Below are positions 1 through 9,384 of a stretch of 64,000 nt of DNA, in pieces. The stretch lies in contig NZ_JBEWCD010000002.1 in assembly GCF_040530035.1 (NCBI RefSeq), positions 1,984,001 to 2,048,000 on the forward strand, given 5' to 3'. The translations under genes and the position numbers were made by a program. A model generated the notes under the pieces. That model made no database searches and was not told the origin of the DNA. It was given only the letters and a program-made list of their open reading frames with translations. This DNA is from Roseibium sp. HPY-6. GTDB taxonomy: Bacteria; Pseudomonadota; Alphaproteobacteria; Rhizobiales; Stappiaceae. How positions within the stretch are numbered: the first letter of the stretch is position 1; each line of letters opens with the position of its first letter.

Positions 1-239
1 TTTGAATCGTTTTGGCCAGATGAAAGGAGCGAAAGCGCAGGAAATGTGGTTCGTTTTCTAGCCATTCGCGACGTGGCAGGTGGCCAAAACAGCCAAATCC
101 GAAGGACGGCAAAAGGGCGTCACTTCGCCGCGTCAACGTGCTTGACCGGGCACAAAGCCCGCTCTTCGCACGTTTCCTCACGAGAATTCGCCATTTCTGC
201 CGCCAAATCAGATTCATTTTTGGGTCCGTACCCTAGGCT
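1..239. repeat. MITE-like long imperfect palindrome, copy 1 (cut by window edge)
   Basis: This stretch is a diverged copy of the palindromic element at 62864-63138. Shared blocks include a GCGAAA-rich block near 31-45, a TTCGC-ACG block near 65-73, the centre TCCGAAGGA at 98-106, an ACCGGGCA/AAGCCCGCT stem near 147-166 and a TTTCCT block near 172. If the element has the same half-length as copy 2, its left end lies about 35 bases outside the window. The right inverted end near 225-239 is badly decayed. I see no protein gene inside; short reading frames here are by-products of the palindrome. Confidence 0.6.
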
Positions 240-315
240 CCAGGCTCTCCTCCGCTGCCTGCAAATTGAAGTGAGCAAGAATGCAAAAGGGTGCCACCGC
301 TCGGTTGGTATCGCG

Positions 316-640
316 CTCCGCCAGCGGAAGCGTGAAGCTGACGGTGGTGCCCTTTTTGACACTTGAATGAACTTTGAGGCTGCCATTGTGGAGTTCGACA
401 AGTGAATGGGCGATGGCCAGACACAGTCCGGAGACTTGTTGCGTCTTCGTAATCTGGTTTTCCACCTGGACAAACGGCTGAGCGAGGCGCTCGGTATCAA
501 GCGCGGGAATTCCGATGCCGGCATCTGAAACCTCCGTCGTGGGCGAGATGTTCTTTTTCGTCGCTAAGCCCGTCACGATGCGACTGGCGTCTTCCACGGC
601 CGATGCCGGCCTGACGATTTCCGTATCTGCGGCTGACCTT
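316..640 (-). pseudogene. Decayed fragment of PAS/PleC-type histidine kinase
   Basis: Translated on the minus strand, this region closely matches the catalytic end of the intact kinase at 3476-5827. It corresponds to residues from about 626 (DTEVV) to 662, then jumps to the G1 box (DTGIGI, residue 711) and continues to the C-terminal TLPLAE. About 50 codons are missing in frame, including the N box (LLNLLANAVKFT). The G2 box GSGLGLAI has become VSGLCLAI. No HisKA domain or sensory region precedes it, and the frame runs on past the conserved end. The fragment cannot be an active kinase. It is best read as a partial duplication of the neighbouring gene that is decaying, next to a MITE-like repeat. 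Confidence 0.8.
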
Positions 641-951
641 GTCAGAAACTTTTCACCCGCCGAAGCGCCCCGCCGCGTTCTTGATCTTCTTGTAGAGGCG
701 CCCAGAAGCCCGAGGTTTACGCGACTTGAGATGCGACTTGGCGATCTACAGGAAAGAGCGCGCCAGCTCTTGTGCAGCTGATCAGCGAAGTTGAGGTGGT
801 CGAAAGCTTATACCGGGCAGGCGATCGCAAACAGGAACCCAGGCTTCTACGCCATCAAGTCTTGCCCGAAATTGGGTGTGATCCGCGGCACTCTGAAACA
901 CTCCGACATTCCCCCATCTTCCTAGCAACGATAATGCTAGAGGGAAATACA
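641..951. other. Intergenic stretch upstream of the HopA1-like gene
   Basis: No convincing gene lies here. An open frame in phase with the downstream gene extends back to 772, but it lacks a ribosome binding site and reads as non-coding. A GAGG motif at about 940-943 serves the start at 952. I see no clear promoter or hairpin. Confidence 0.5.
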
Positions 952-2025
952 ATGGCTTTTCATCGAGAACTGAGGGAAATGGTGGACTGGACGTGGACGA
1001 ACAGAAACGAAATCATGACCGCCGCTTTGAACAATGCAGTTCAGCAGAAGGGGCACACGCACCGGATGATGTCGCCAGCGGAACCCAATGCACCTGGGCG
1101 TACTATCAACCTTGGCATAGACATGATCTATCGTCATTACTGCGCTGCCGGCAATAGAGGGCAGGAGCAGCCGACTGCAATCGTCATCGAGAACTTCCTG
1201 CGCGAGCTGAACCGCCGCCTGAACACTAAGCTCAAACCGGAACCCTATGTGATCCTGCAGACCGGTGGGGCGTGGGTTGAGCTGGGTGAGTTCAATAAGC
1301 TGATGAATAGAACAGACATAAATGGAAGCTATATTCACTTTAACAAGAAAGAGGGAATTTGCCTGGAACGGGTATACATCAACCTGAAAGAAGAAACCCG
1401 CGGCACATCTTTCGGTGGCATAATGCTCAAGATGTGGGGCATCAGTGGTGTATTGTCAATCAAAGTTGCGGCGCCCGGCTCCGTCGGGGCTGACTCTGCC
1501 GTCGTCTATTGTTCGAGCAGTTCTGCGCGCAAAAAAGTCATCAGTAAACTCAAGAAATACCAGCGGTCGAAGCCACGTCATTTCAACGGCGAAATCCCCA
1601 AGCTTGTGGCCTCTGCGGGTGTCCCTGGAGTGGGACATGGCGCGGAGCCACCGAGCAAGCAACCAATGCGACCGAACAGTCAGACGTTCTCCGCTGTCGA
1701 TGCCTCGCAGAGTTTCGGCCTGTATCGCGCATCATTGATTTTCATTGCGCTGGAGCGAACGGTGTTCCCAAAAGACGTCCAGTTTGACCCTAGGGAGGAA
1801 TATAACCCTAAGCGGATCAACAGAAACCAGAAAAGAGAGTTTGAACAGAGAGTTCAGACACTTTTTGAGCGCGGTGGCCTTTCTGTCCAACACCCACATA
1901 AACAGAAAAAGGTGAAATTCGACACAGAAGTAGACGTGGTAATGCCGCCGCCTGAAGGGCCGCCGCCACCACCACCGCCGGGACCGCCACCTACTGTTCA
2001 GCGTGAGCTGCATGTAAGCCTTTGA
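952..2025 (+). CDS. HopA1-like protein with proline-rich C-terminus
   Basis: A 357-residue protein. The start at 952 was chosen because GAGGG lies 8 bases upstream. The pattern fits the HopA1 family (type III effector HopA1 and HopA1-like enzymes of lanthipeptide clusters): RVYINLK at 140-146, then KVA and ADSAVVYC around 171-187, PGVGHG at 225-230, and SFGLYRASLIF from 254, which fits the family's final SFG-R block. The last 30 residues contain a run of prolines and glycines. No signal peptide or membrane segment is visible. No lanthipeptide synthetase, precursor peptide or secretion apparatus lies nearby. A strong terminator closes the gene, so it is monocistronic. Function is unknown; the family call rests on motif pattern only. 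Confidence 0.5.
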   Translation: MAFHRELREMVDWTWTNRNEIMTAALNNAVQQKGHTHRMMSPAEPNAPGRTINLGIDMIYRHYCAAGNRGQEQPTAIVIENFLRELNRRLNTKLKPEPYVILQTGGAWVELGEFNKLMNRTDINGSYIHFNKKEGICLERVYINLKEETRGTSFGGIMLKMWGISGVLSIKVAAPGSVGADSAVVYCSSSSARKKVISKLKKYQRSKPRHFNGEIPKLVASAGVPGVGHGAEPPSKQPMRPNSQTFSAVDASQSFGLYRASLIFIALERTVFPKDVQFDPREEYNPKRINRNQKREFEQRVQTLFERGGLSVQHPHKQKKVKFDTEVDVVMPPPEGPPPPPPPGPPPTVQRELHVSL

Positions 2026-2043
2026 GCAGACAATAGTGCTAGA

Positions 2044-2079
2044 AGCGCAAGGGGGATGAAATGTCCCCCTTGCGCTTTT
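2044..2079 (+). terminator. Rho-independent terminator
   Basis: A perfect 13-bp inverted repeat (AGCGCAAGGGGGA and its complement, 2044-2056 and 2064-2076) with a 7-base loop is followed by a short T run. It lies 19 bases after the HopA1-like stop codon. It could also slow transcripts coming from ppk2 on the other strand. Confidence 0.85.
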
Positions 2080-2158
2080 GGATGCAAGTCGAAGTCGTCA
2101 AGAGAATAGGCGACGCAAGATACAACAAGAAAGCCATGCGGCCGGGCCGTCCCGCGAA

Positions 2159-3211
2159 TTATTCGACTTTCACTTGCCGGGCTGCGTCATAGTCTTCCAG
2201 TGTCTGGTAGAAGACATCGGCAGGACCGACAATCTTGGGGTCCGGATCCAGGTCGAGCTGAACATCGGCCCCAGGGTAAGGAAGGGAGCGGATGAAGTTA
2301 CGCATACAGTTGAGGCGTGCTCGTTTCTTGTCGTCAGACCTCACGACGGTCCATGGCGCATCGGCCGTGTGGGTGTAGAAAAACATGTTTTCTTTGGCTT
2401 CGGAATAATCGTCCCACATGTCCAGGGACTGAACGTCTATAGGACTCAGCTTCCAATGCTTTAATGGATCGGTATTGCGTGCCTGAAACCTCCTCAGCTG
2501 TTCTTCCCTGCTGACGGAGAACCAGAACTTGAAAAGACGTATGCCGCTTCGAACGAGCATGCGTTCGAATTCTGGAACCTGGCGCATGAACTCCATGTAT
2601 TCGGCAGGCGAACAGAAGCCCATCACTTTTTCGACGCCGGCGCGATTGTACCAGGAACGGTCGAAGAGAACGATTTCACCCTTGGTCGGCAAATGGCGCA
2701 CATACCGCTGAAAATACCACTGACCCTTTTCCGCTTCAGAGGGCTTTTCAAGAGCAACCACCCGGGCGCCACGCGGGTTCAGGTGTTCCATGAAGCGCTT
2801 GATCGTGCCACCCTTGCCGGCCGCGTCACGCCCTTCGAAAATCACGACTATTCTTTGGCCGCTGTCCTTCACCCAGTTCTGGACTTTCAGGAGCTCAATC
2901 TGCAGCTCCTGCTTGCGCGCCTCGTACTGATCCCGACGCATGCGCCGCTTGTACGGGTAGTTGGCCGGGAGCTGCGCATTGTTGCTTTTCGACAAAGAGC
3001 GTTCATGCAGAACCAGGGCAGGGCTTTTTCGCACCGTCTTACGAGCCGAGGACTTGTTTCTGGAGCCTTTTGAAGCAGAAACCGGATTGGCACGAGACGC
3101 AGTCTTCTGCAGCTCGGAGGTCGACCCGTCTGCAGGCGCGAGGTTTGTTTCCGGACTTGCCTCTGCCAATTCGTTTGCAACGGCACGTGCTTCTTTCGAT
3201 TTCGACTTCAT
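2159..3211 (-). CDS. ppk2: Polyphosphate kinase 2
   Basis: A 350-residue PPK2 family protein, which moves phosphate between polyphosphate and nucleoside diphosphates in the cytoplasm. The Walker A motif is EGRDAAGKGG at 126-135 and the Walker B-type motif is FDRSWYNR at 183-190; the lid region with basic residues follows (RFQARNTDPLKHWKLS). One complete PPK2 domain (about residues 85-330) makes this a single-domain, class I-like enzyme. The first 80 residues are a Lys/Ala/Ser-rich low-complexity extension that looks disordered. GGGGG lies 4 bases before the ATG. No ppk1 or ppx lies in the window, and it appears to be transcribed alone. Confidence 0.93.
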   Translation of the reverse strand: MKSKSKEARAVANELAEASPETNLAPADGSTSELQKTASRANPVSASKGSRNKSSARKTVRKSPALVLHERSLSKSNNAQLPANYPYKRRMRRDQYEARKQELQIELLKVQNWVKDSGQRIVVIFEGRDAAGKGGTIKRFMEHLNPRGARVVALEKPSEAEKGQWYFQRYVRHLPTKGEIVLFDRSWYNRAGVEKVMGFCSPAEYMEFMRQVPEFERMLVRSGIRLFKFWFSVSREEQLRRFQARNTDPLKHWKLSPIDVQSLDMWDDYSEAKENMFFYTHTADAPWTVVRSDDKKRARLNCMRNFIRSLPYPGADVQLDLDPDPKIVGPADVFYQTLEDYDAARQVKVE

Positions 3212-3475
3212 GAGACCCCCTTTTCGGCATTCAAAGGCACACCTGGCAGCTGAAGCTCCGCGTTTTTAGATGTGCCGGGTTGAGCAACGCATGCCGATCG
3301 ATTGGGGAACACTTGGAAAGAAAATGCATTGACCTCGCGCAAATCCGAAACACTTTTGTGCAGCTGATGCTCGAAAGCCACTTGAAACCGCGCGAAGCCG
3401 GACGGATGGAAAGTCAGTCAGTTTGCGATTTGAGGGCTGTTTGTTTCGGGGGAGATCAGCACCGAAAGCGAAAGA

Positions 3476-5827
3476 TCAGTCGTCGTTTTCCGCCAGCGGC
3501 AGCGTAAAGCTGACCGTGGTACCCTTTTTGACTTCCGAATGAATTTTCAGGCTACCGCCGTGCAATTCAACCAGTGAACGGGCGATGGCAAGACCCAGTC
3601 CGGAGCCCTGGTGCGTCTTCGTGAACTGGTTTTCCACCTGGACGAACGGCTGCGCGAGGCGCTCGATGTCACGCTCGGAAATTCCGATCCCCGTGTCGGT
3701 GACTTGAAAGCGCAGCTTGTCGCCACGAGGCTCAGCCTTGAGCGCAACCACACCACTGTCGGAAGTGAATTTCACTGCATTGGCGAGCAGGTTCAACAGG
3801 ATCTGCTTCAATGCCCGTTTGTCGGCGTGAACCAGCAGATCGTCGGCAACGTCCGTTGTGACGGAGATGTTCTTTTCCGTAGCCGCGCCTGTCACGATGC
3901 GGCTCGCGTCCTCGGCAACAGACGCTGCGTTGACGACTTCCGTGTCGATGGACATGCGTCCTGCCTCGATCTTCGACATGTCGAGAATGTCGTTGATTAC
4001 GTTGAGCAGGTAGGTTCCGGAAGAATAGATGTCCTTGCAGTAGTCGCCGTAGCGCTCTGTTCCGATCGGGCCGAACATCTCCTGGGTCATGATATCGGAA
4101 AAGCCGATAATCGCATTCAGTGGTGTTCTGAGCTCGTGGGAGATGTTGGCAAGGAACTCCGACTTGGCTTTGTTGGCAGCCTCGGCGCGGGTCTTTTCTT
4201 CCTGGTATTTGTCCGCCATTTCGACCAGTTGCCGCGCCTGGAACTCGAGCGTCTGACGGGACTTTTGCAAATCGGAGACGGTCGCTTTCAGGCGCTTTTC
4301 CGACTCCATCAGCTTTTCTTCGTGCTTTTTCAGCGCCGTGATGTCGGTGCCGACGGACACGAAGCCGCCGTCCTTTGTGCGCCGTTCGGAAATCTGCAGC
4401 CAGCGGTTATCTTCAAGCTGGGCCTCGTAAGAGCCTTCCGGCGCTCCGCCGCGCTGAGTGACGGTTACCGGTTGTGGTGCGATCTCCGCATTGGAGGCCG
4501 CAGCCATGACATCCGAATAAGGCGTTCCCGCCTTGACTGCCGAATTCGGCAGACTGTGAAGCGACTGATAGTTGGAGTTGCAGATCACCAGCTCGTTCTT
4601 CGCGTTCCACAATACGAACGCTTCGGAAATTGTTTCAATCGCGTCGCGGAGCCGGAGATCCGCCATGCGGCTTTGCTCGGCCAGCTGATGTTGCTCGGTG
4701 ATGTCGATGCAGATTCCGATCAGATGCGGTTCCGCGCGCCCTGGCTCGGACTGGATTTCACCGCGCGCGCGCAACCAGATCCAGCTGCCGTCCGCGTGCC
4801 GCATTCTGAACGTTTCGTCGACCAGCGTTTCACCGGTTTCCAGGAGGTGCTCGGCAAGTCCCAGAAGATCGATATCGTCGGGATGCGTAATGTCGGCAAC
4901 GTCCGCGAAACTCAGGATATCGTCTTTTGGCTCGCGCCCGAGCAGTTCGTATAGAGAAGACGACCAGAACATTCTTCCACGGGACAGGTCCCAGTCGAAG
5001 AGCCCGCAGCGGCCATGGGTAAGCGCCGTGTCGATGCGCGCACGCGTCGAGGCATACATTTCGTCAGCGGATTCGGCGCGTGTGGCCTGGCTGAAGAAGC
5101 CGTAGATCACCGCAAGCAGAACCAGCGATGTGCCTACAAACAAGGTGACGTTTGCGGACAGATCGTCCCGCCAGTTTGCATATACGGCGTATTCGGATTG
5201 CAGGACGGCGACCATGCCCAGCTTGCCGTCAAGATGATGCACTGTTGCCAGATATTGTTCGCTCGTTTCGTCGCGGCCAAGATCCACTGGAATGGAGAGG
5301 ACACCCGCACGGGCACCGAATACGGTCAATGGTTGGGATGGACTGAGAAGCGCTGAAATGGGTTTGCCTTCCAGCGCCGGATGAGCAGGGGCCGTGGCGG
5401 CAATCGTGCCGCTCCTATCTGCAACCAAAAAAATTCGGGAGCGCGCCGTGGCACCAGCCGGCAGGCTGTCAGCAAGCGCGCGTTTCAAGGTCGTGCGGAA
5501 GCCGTTCACCGGAAGCGTATTTTCAATTGCATTCAGCCTGTTGGCGGTAACCGTTGCCATCAGGCTCAAGGTTGTCTGGGCCGCTGCTTCGGTATCGGAA
5601 TGGCTCGTCGCCAGTTCTCCGGCGCGAAAGAGGGCGAGCACAATGATAAAGACAATGGCAAGCCCGGGAATGACGCGGCGCATGACGGTGTCGGAGCTGA
5701 GGATCGTGTCGCGGAGAGCGGCGAGGGGCACTGCCAGTTGCAGGCGCGCCTTGCCCGCACTTTCTTCCGCTTTCGAATCCTTATCGCCGCGACGCGTGGA
5801 AGCGTCGCCAGCCAGTGCTCGCGTCAT
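3476..5827 (-). CDS. Membrane PAS-domain sensor histidine kinase (PleC/PdhS-like)
   Basis: A 783-residue sensor kinase. Membrane segments at about 52-70 and 226-247 flank a periplasmic sensory domain. Two PAS domains follow (about 262-378, with the FRMRHADGSWIWLRARGE PAC motif, and 390-500), then a coiled coil (500-555). The HisKA box is NISHELRTPLNAIIGF with the phospho-acceptor His at 564. HATPase_c has the N box at 677-688, G1 DTGIGI at 711-716 and G2 GSGLGLA at 741-747. The stretch MFGPIGTERYGDYCKDIYSSG is typical of the PleC/DivJ/PdhS kinases that control alphaproteobacterial cell-cycle and polarity regulators such as DivK. No response regulator gene is adjacent. A broken copy of its 3' end lies at 316-640. 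Confidence 0.92.
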   Translation of the reverse strand: MTRALAGDASTRRGDKDSKAEESAGKARLQLAVPLAALRDTILSSDTVMRRVIPGLAIVFIIVLALFRAGELATSHSDTEAAAQTTLSLMATVTANRLNAIENTLPVNGFRTTLKRALADSLPAGATARSRIFLVADRSGTIAATAPAHPALEGKPISALLSPSQPLTVFGARAGVLSIPVDLGRDETSEQYLATVHHLDGKLGMVAVLQSEYAVYANWRDDLSANVTLFVGTSLVLLAVIYGFFSQATRAESADEMYASTRARIDTALTHGRCGLFDWDLSRGRMFWSSSLYELLGREPKDDILSFADVADITHPDDIDLLGLAEHLLETGETLVDETFRMRHADGSWIWLRARGEIQSEPGRAEPHLIGICIDITEQHQLAEQSRMADLRLRDAIETISEAFVLWNAKNELVICNSNYQSLHSLPNSAVKAGTPYSDVMAAASNAEIAPQPVTVTQRGGAPEGSYEAQLEDNRWLQISERRTKDGGFVSVGTDITALKKHEEKLMESEKRLKATVSDLQKSRQTLEFQARQLVEMADKYQEEKTRAEAANKAKSEFLANISHELRTPLNAIIGFSDIMTQEMFGPIGTERYGDYCKDIYSSGTYLLNVINDILDMSKIEAGRMSIDTEVVNAASVAEDASRIVTGAATEKNISVTTDVADDLLVHADKRALKQILLNLLANAVKFTSDSGVVALKAEPRGDKLRFQVTDTGIGISERDIERLAQPFVQVENQFTKTHQGSGLGLAIARSLVELHGGSLKIHSEVKKGTTVSFTLPLAENDD

Positions 5828-5984
5828 CGAAAAGTTGCCTCAAAGTCCGCCGCATCGGAGCAAGCCCCGAATCACTTCCATTTGAATCAAAACGAAGGTT
5901 TTTGTCCAGTCCCTGCAAAGAAGAAAATGGTTAACGCGCTGACTGACTCTCGTAGCATTTGTTAACTTTCTTCAGTAAAGGCGA

Positions 5985-8633
5985 CTATTGCAACGTTCGA
6001 TCAATGATATCGCGACTGTCCCTAGACAGTTCTTCGCATGATGAAATCTTCAAAAGTGCAGATTCTGCCAGTGTAGAGCGATGTGAATCAAGTGCCCTCC
6101 AGGAGCGGAAGCTGGTCAAAAGACGCGAAGCTACCTGTGGATTACGTTTATCTATTTCAAGAACTGATTCGGCAATGAGCTCAAAACCGGCGCCATCCGT
6201 CCGCGCAAACTGCGTCGGATTGCCGGTCGCGAAGGATTGCAGAAGGGCCCGCACCCGGTTTGGATTGGTGACATCATAAAGCTGCGCGTCCGATTTGAGC
6301 CGCCTGACCTTTTCCAGTGTCTCCGGACCAGGCGCCGTTGCCTGGACCATGAGCCATTTGTCCATTGCCAGCGAACTCTTCTCATGGCGTGCCTGATAGG
6401 CTTTCAAGGCCTCGTCTCCGTGCGCGAGATGGTCGTGAACGAGAAGGGTGAGGCAGGCGAGCCGGTCCGTCATGTTATTGGCGGCTGTAAATTGCTCCCA
6501 TACAAGCTGCGCAGCATCGTCTGCGCCCGAAACGGCATAATAATGCAGAGCCCGGTTGGCGAGGGAACGATTGCCGGCGGAGGTCGCATCAGGCGAATAG
6601 GCACCTGTCGAAGCCACGTCTTTCATTGCTTTGAGAAGTTCCGTCCTGTGATGGAAAGCAATCGCCTTTCTCAACAGGAGCCGCGCAGAGTGAATTGCGT
6701 CCGGATCGACATTCTTGCCGATTTCCTGCGCAATATCCGCTTCGCTCGGAAGCGTCAGCGCAAGCGACTTAAGCGCAGCGTCGATGTTCTGGTCCCGCAA
6801 AACGGATCCGAAAACCTCAACTACCGCGTCGGACGTTTCTGCGGTCTCCTGTTTCCGAATACAGCCGGTCAGCCGCAGGAGCTCCTGCATACATAGGGTC
6901 TGGACGGCCTGCCAGCGATTGAACGGGTCGTTGTCGTGAGCCGCAAGAAACCGCAGGTCTTCCTCTCGCTGCTGCTGGCTGAGGCGGACCGGTGCCGAGA
7001 AGCCTCTGAGCAGCGACAGGGTCGGTGGAGACGCAAGCCCGGAAAAGACCACTTCCTGACGGGCCTTGTCCAGCAGCATGACATCGCCGACGATCTCGAC
7101 GCCGTTGTCGGAAATCGCTTCGATATCCTCGCCGTCTGCCCCGATCAGGCCGAACCTGAGGGGGATCAAAGCCGGCTTGCTGGATTTTTGACCGGGAACC
7201 GGAGGAACTTCCTGAGAGAGGGATACCGAAAACGTTTGGCTTTTCGGGTCGTGACGCGTCTTCACCGACACAAGAGGTGTTCCGGCTTGCTCATACCAGA
7301 GAGAAAACTGGTTCAGATCGACCTTGGCCGCATCTTCAAAACACGCCAGAAATGCTTCGATCGTGGTCGCATCGCCATCATGTCTATCGAAGTAGAGATC
7401 GAGCCCTTCGCGAAAACCGGTTTCGCCAACAACCGTCTTGAGCATGCGCACGACCTCGGCGCCCTTCTCATAGACGGTGGCCGTATAGAAGTTGTTGATT
7501 TCGTGGTAGAGACGCGGCCTGACAGGATGGGCCAGCGGTCCGGCATCTTCGGGAAACTGGTGCGACTTGAGCAGTCTGACATCCGTGATCCGCTTGACCG
7601 GTCTTGAGCGCATGTCCGACGTGAATTCCTGATCCCTGAATACCGTCAATCCTTCTTTCAGGCAAAGCTGGAACCAGTCCCTGCAGGTGATCCGGTTGCC
7701 GGTCCAGTTGTGAAAATACTCGTGGGCAATGACGGCTTCGATGTTGGCATAGTCCTGATCGGTTGCCGTTTCCGGATCCGCCAGAACATATTTGTCGTTG
7801 AAGATGTTCAGGCCCTTGTTTTCCATGGCCCCCATGTTGAAGTCGGATACGGCAACAATGTTGAAAACGTCCAGATCGTATTCGCGCCCGAAAACCTCTT
7901 CGTCCCATCGCATGGAGCGCTTAAGCGAATCCATGGCCCAGTCGCACAGGTGTTCGTTGCCGTGTTCGACGTAGATGTTCAGCTGGACCGCTTTGCCAGA
8001 CGCGGTTGTGAAACTGTCGGGCACTTGCGCCAGGTGCCCCGCGACAAGCGCGAAGAGATAGGCGGGTTTCGGATGCGGATCGTGCCAGACCGCGAAATGG
8101 CGGCCGGTTTTTTCAATGTCGCCGGTTTCAGCAAGATTGCCATTCGCCAAAAGAACCGGACAATCGGCCTTTGAGGCTTCGATGCGCGTCGTATAAACCG
8201 CAAGGACGTCGGGCCGGTCGAGAAAATATGTGATGCGGCGGAAGCCTTCCGCTTCGCACTGCGTGCAGAACGTTCCGGAAGAACGGTAAAGGCCCATCAA
8301 TTTGGTATTGGACTGCGGGTTGATCCGCGTGGTGAGCGACAATTCGAACGGACCGGACGGCGGTTCGAAGAATTCGAACCTGTCAGGCGCAGCTTCATAT
8401 CGGGAAACAGACAGGTCTTCACCATCAAGCCTTGCGCTGATCAGGGTCAGCTCGTCACCGTCCAGAACGAGCGGCGTGCCAACGGCGGTGTCCGGCTGCA
8501 TAACAATGGAGAGCACCGCTTTAACTATGGTCTCCAGCGGGTCGAGTTGAACTGTCAGGTGAACCTTGTCGATACGGTAGGCGGGCGGTTGATAGTCTTC
8601 CAGCCGAATGGCCGGCGCCGTTTCGGATCGCAT
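5985..8633 (-). CDS. pepN: Aminopeptidase N (M1 family)
   Basis: An 882-residue cytoplasmic zinc aminopeptidase that removes N-terminal residues from peptides. Visible features are the exopeptidase motif GAMEN at about 268-272, the zinc site HEYFH at 304-308 with the third ligand Glu at about 327 (LCLKEGLTVF), and the long helical C-terminal domain of the E. coli PepN type. The start at 8633 is set by AGGAG 6 bases upstream of an ATG; a longer in-frame TTG start at 8657 is less likely. It lies 157 bases upstream of the histidine kinase on the same strand and is probably its own unit. Confidence 0.95.
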   Translation of the reverse strand: MRSETAPAIRLEDYQPPAYRIDKVHLTVQLDPLETIVKAVLSIVMQPDTAVGTPLVLDGDELTLISARLDGEDLSVSRYEAAPDRFEFFEPPSGPFELSLTTRINPQSNTKLMGLYRSSGTFCTQCEAEGFRRITYFLDRPDVLAVYTTRIEASKADCPVLLANGNLAETGDIEKTGRHFAVWHDPHPKPAYLFALVAGHLAQVPDSFTTASGKAVQLNIYVEHGNEHLCDWAMDSLKRSMRWDEEVFGREYDLDVFNIVAVSDFNMGAMENKGLNIFNDKYVLADPETATDQDYANIEAVIAHEYFHNWTGNRITCRDWFQLCLKEGLTVFRDQEFTSDMRSRPVKRITDVRLLKSHQFPEDAGPLAHPVRPRLYHEINNFYTATVYEKGAEVVRMLKTVVGETGFREGLDLYFDRHDGDATTIEAFLACFEDAAKVDLNQFSLWYEQAGTPLVSVKTRHDPKSQTFSVSLSQEVPPVPGQKSSKPALIPLRFGLIGADGEDIEAISDNGVEIVGDVMLLDKARQEVVFSGLASPPTLSLLRGFSAPVRLSQQQREEDLRFLAAHDNDPFNRWQAVQTLCMQELLRLTGCIRKQETAETSDAVVEVFGSVLRDQNIDAALKSLALTLPSEADIAQEIGKNVDPDAIHSARLLLRKAIAFHHRTELLKAMKDVASTGAYSPDATSAGNRSLANRALHYYAVSGADDAAQLVWEQFTAANNMTDRLACLTLLVHDHLAHGDEALKAYQARHEKSSLAMDKWLMVQATAPGPETLEKVRRLKSDAQLYDVTNPNRVRALLQSFATGNPTQFARTDGAGFELIAESVLEIDKRNPQVASRLLTSFRSWRALDSHRSTLAESALLKISSCEELSRDSRDIIDRTLQ

Positions 8634-8857
8634 CGAGGTCTCCTGAAGATGTGTCAAACTGAATGCCGTTCGTTACCTATCTGGCCGGCATCCTCGGCTA
8701 AGGCGTTACCATGATCATGGATTGTGGCAAAGTACTGTTTCCTTTTCCATCTCACCAGTCTCGAATTATGCAACCCGTCTGGTCTCAAGAGCAGGTTTTG
8801 ACCTTATGCCTGCCTTTGACTATGTGAAGGGCGTCTTGAGTCACAGGGAAGTTTTGA

Positions 8858-9355
8858 ATGAGCCGTCTGGACAGTTTTATCCGCCGCATGACTTCGCAGA
8901 AAATTCTGCTGGAATACCTCGTCGACAAGGTCAACGCCGTTGAAGGTCCTGTTCTGGAGCTGGGACTTGGCAATGGCCGCACCTATGATCATTTGCGCGA
9001 AATCTATCCGAACAAGGAAATCTTTGTTTTCGATTTTGCCATGAACTGCCACCCGAGCTGTGCGCCGGATGCCGATCACATGATCCTTGGCGACATTCGC
9101 GATACGCTCGCATTTTGTGGTCCCCGGGTTGGCGCTCAGGCGTCTTTTGCGCATATCGACATCGGCTCGGCAGACCCCACAAACGATCTTGCGATCGTCA
9201 ATTGGCTGGAACCGCTGATCAACGAACGCATGGCTGTCGGCGGTTACGTGCTGACCGCATTGAAGCTTGAATTGCCCAATTTCGAGATCATGGAAAAGCC
9301 GGACGGTATCCACCCGGGCCGATACCATATTTACCGCAAGACGTCCGACGCCTGA
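8858..9355 (+). CDS. Class I SAM-dependent methyltransferase
   Basis: A 165-residue protein. The SAM-binding motif I is VLELGLGNGRTYDHL (about 32-46), the acidic end of strand beta-2 is IFVFDF, and motif III-like HIDIGSADPTND and GGYVLTA follow. This matches the small SAM_MT_4-type methyltransferases found in rhizobia and relatives; the substrate is not known. It diverges from pepN across a 224-base spacer and is followed after 29 bases by the CoA-transferase gene, so the two and nudK may form one transcript. Confidence 0.8.
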   Translation: MSRLDSFIRRMTSQKILLEYLVDKVNAVEGPVLELGLGNGRTYDHLREIYPNKEIFVFDFAMNCHPSCAPDADHMILGDIRDTLAFCGPRVGAQASFAHIDIGSADPTNDLAIVNWLEPLINERMAVGGYVLTALKLELPNFEIMEKPDGIHPGRYHIYRKTSDA

Positions 9356-9384
9356 TCGCTCCCACAAATCCCGGAAGAAAAGCC

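Noticed and set aside
120..524. Minus-strand open frame of 134 codons
   Set aside because: It overlaps the kinase fragment in another frame and ends inside the palindromic repeat; similar peptide ends in both repeat copies come from the shared repeat DNA.
952..2025. Lanthipeptide biosynthesis cluster around the HopA1-like gene
   Set aside because: No precursor peptide, lanthionine synthetase, kinase or transporter lies nearby.
8634..8657. Longer start of aminopeptidase N at a TTG codon
   Set aside because: The ATG at 8633 has an ideal AGGAG site; the TTG does not.
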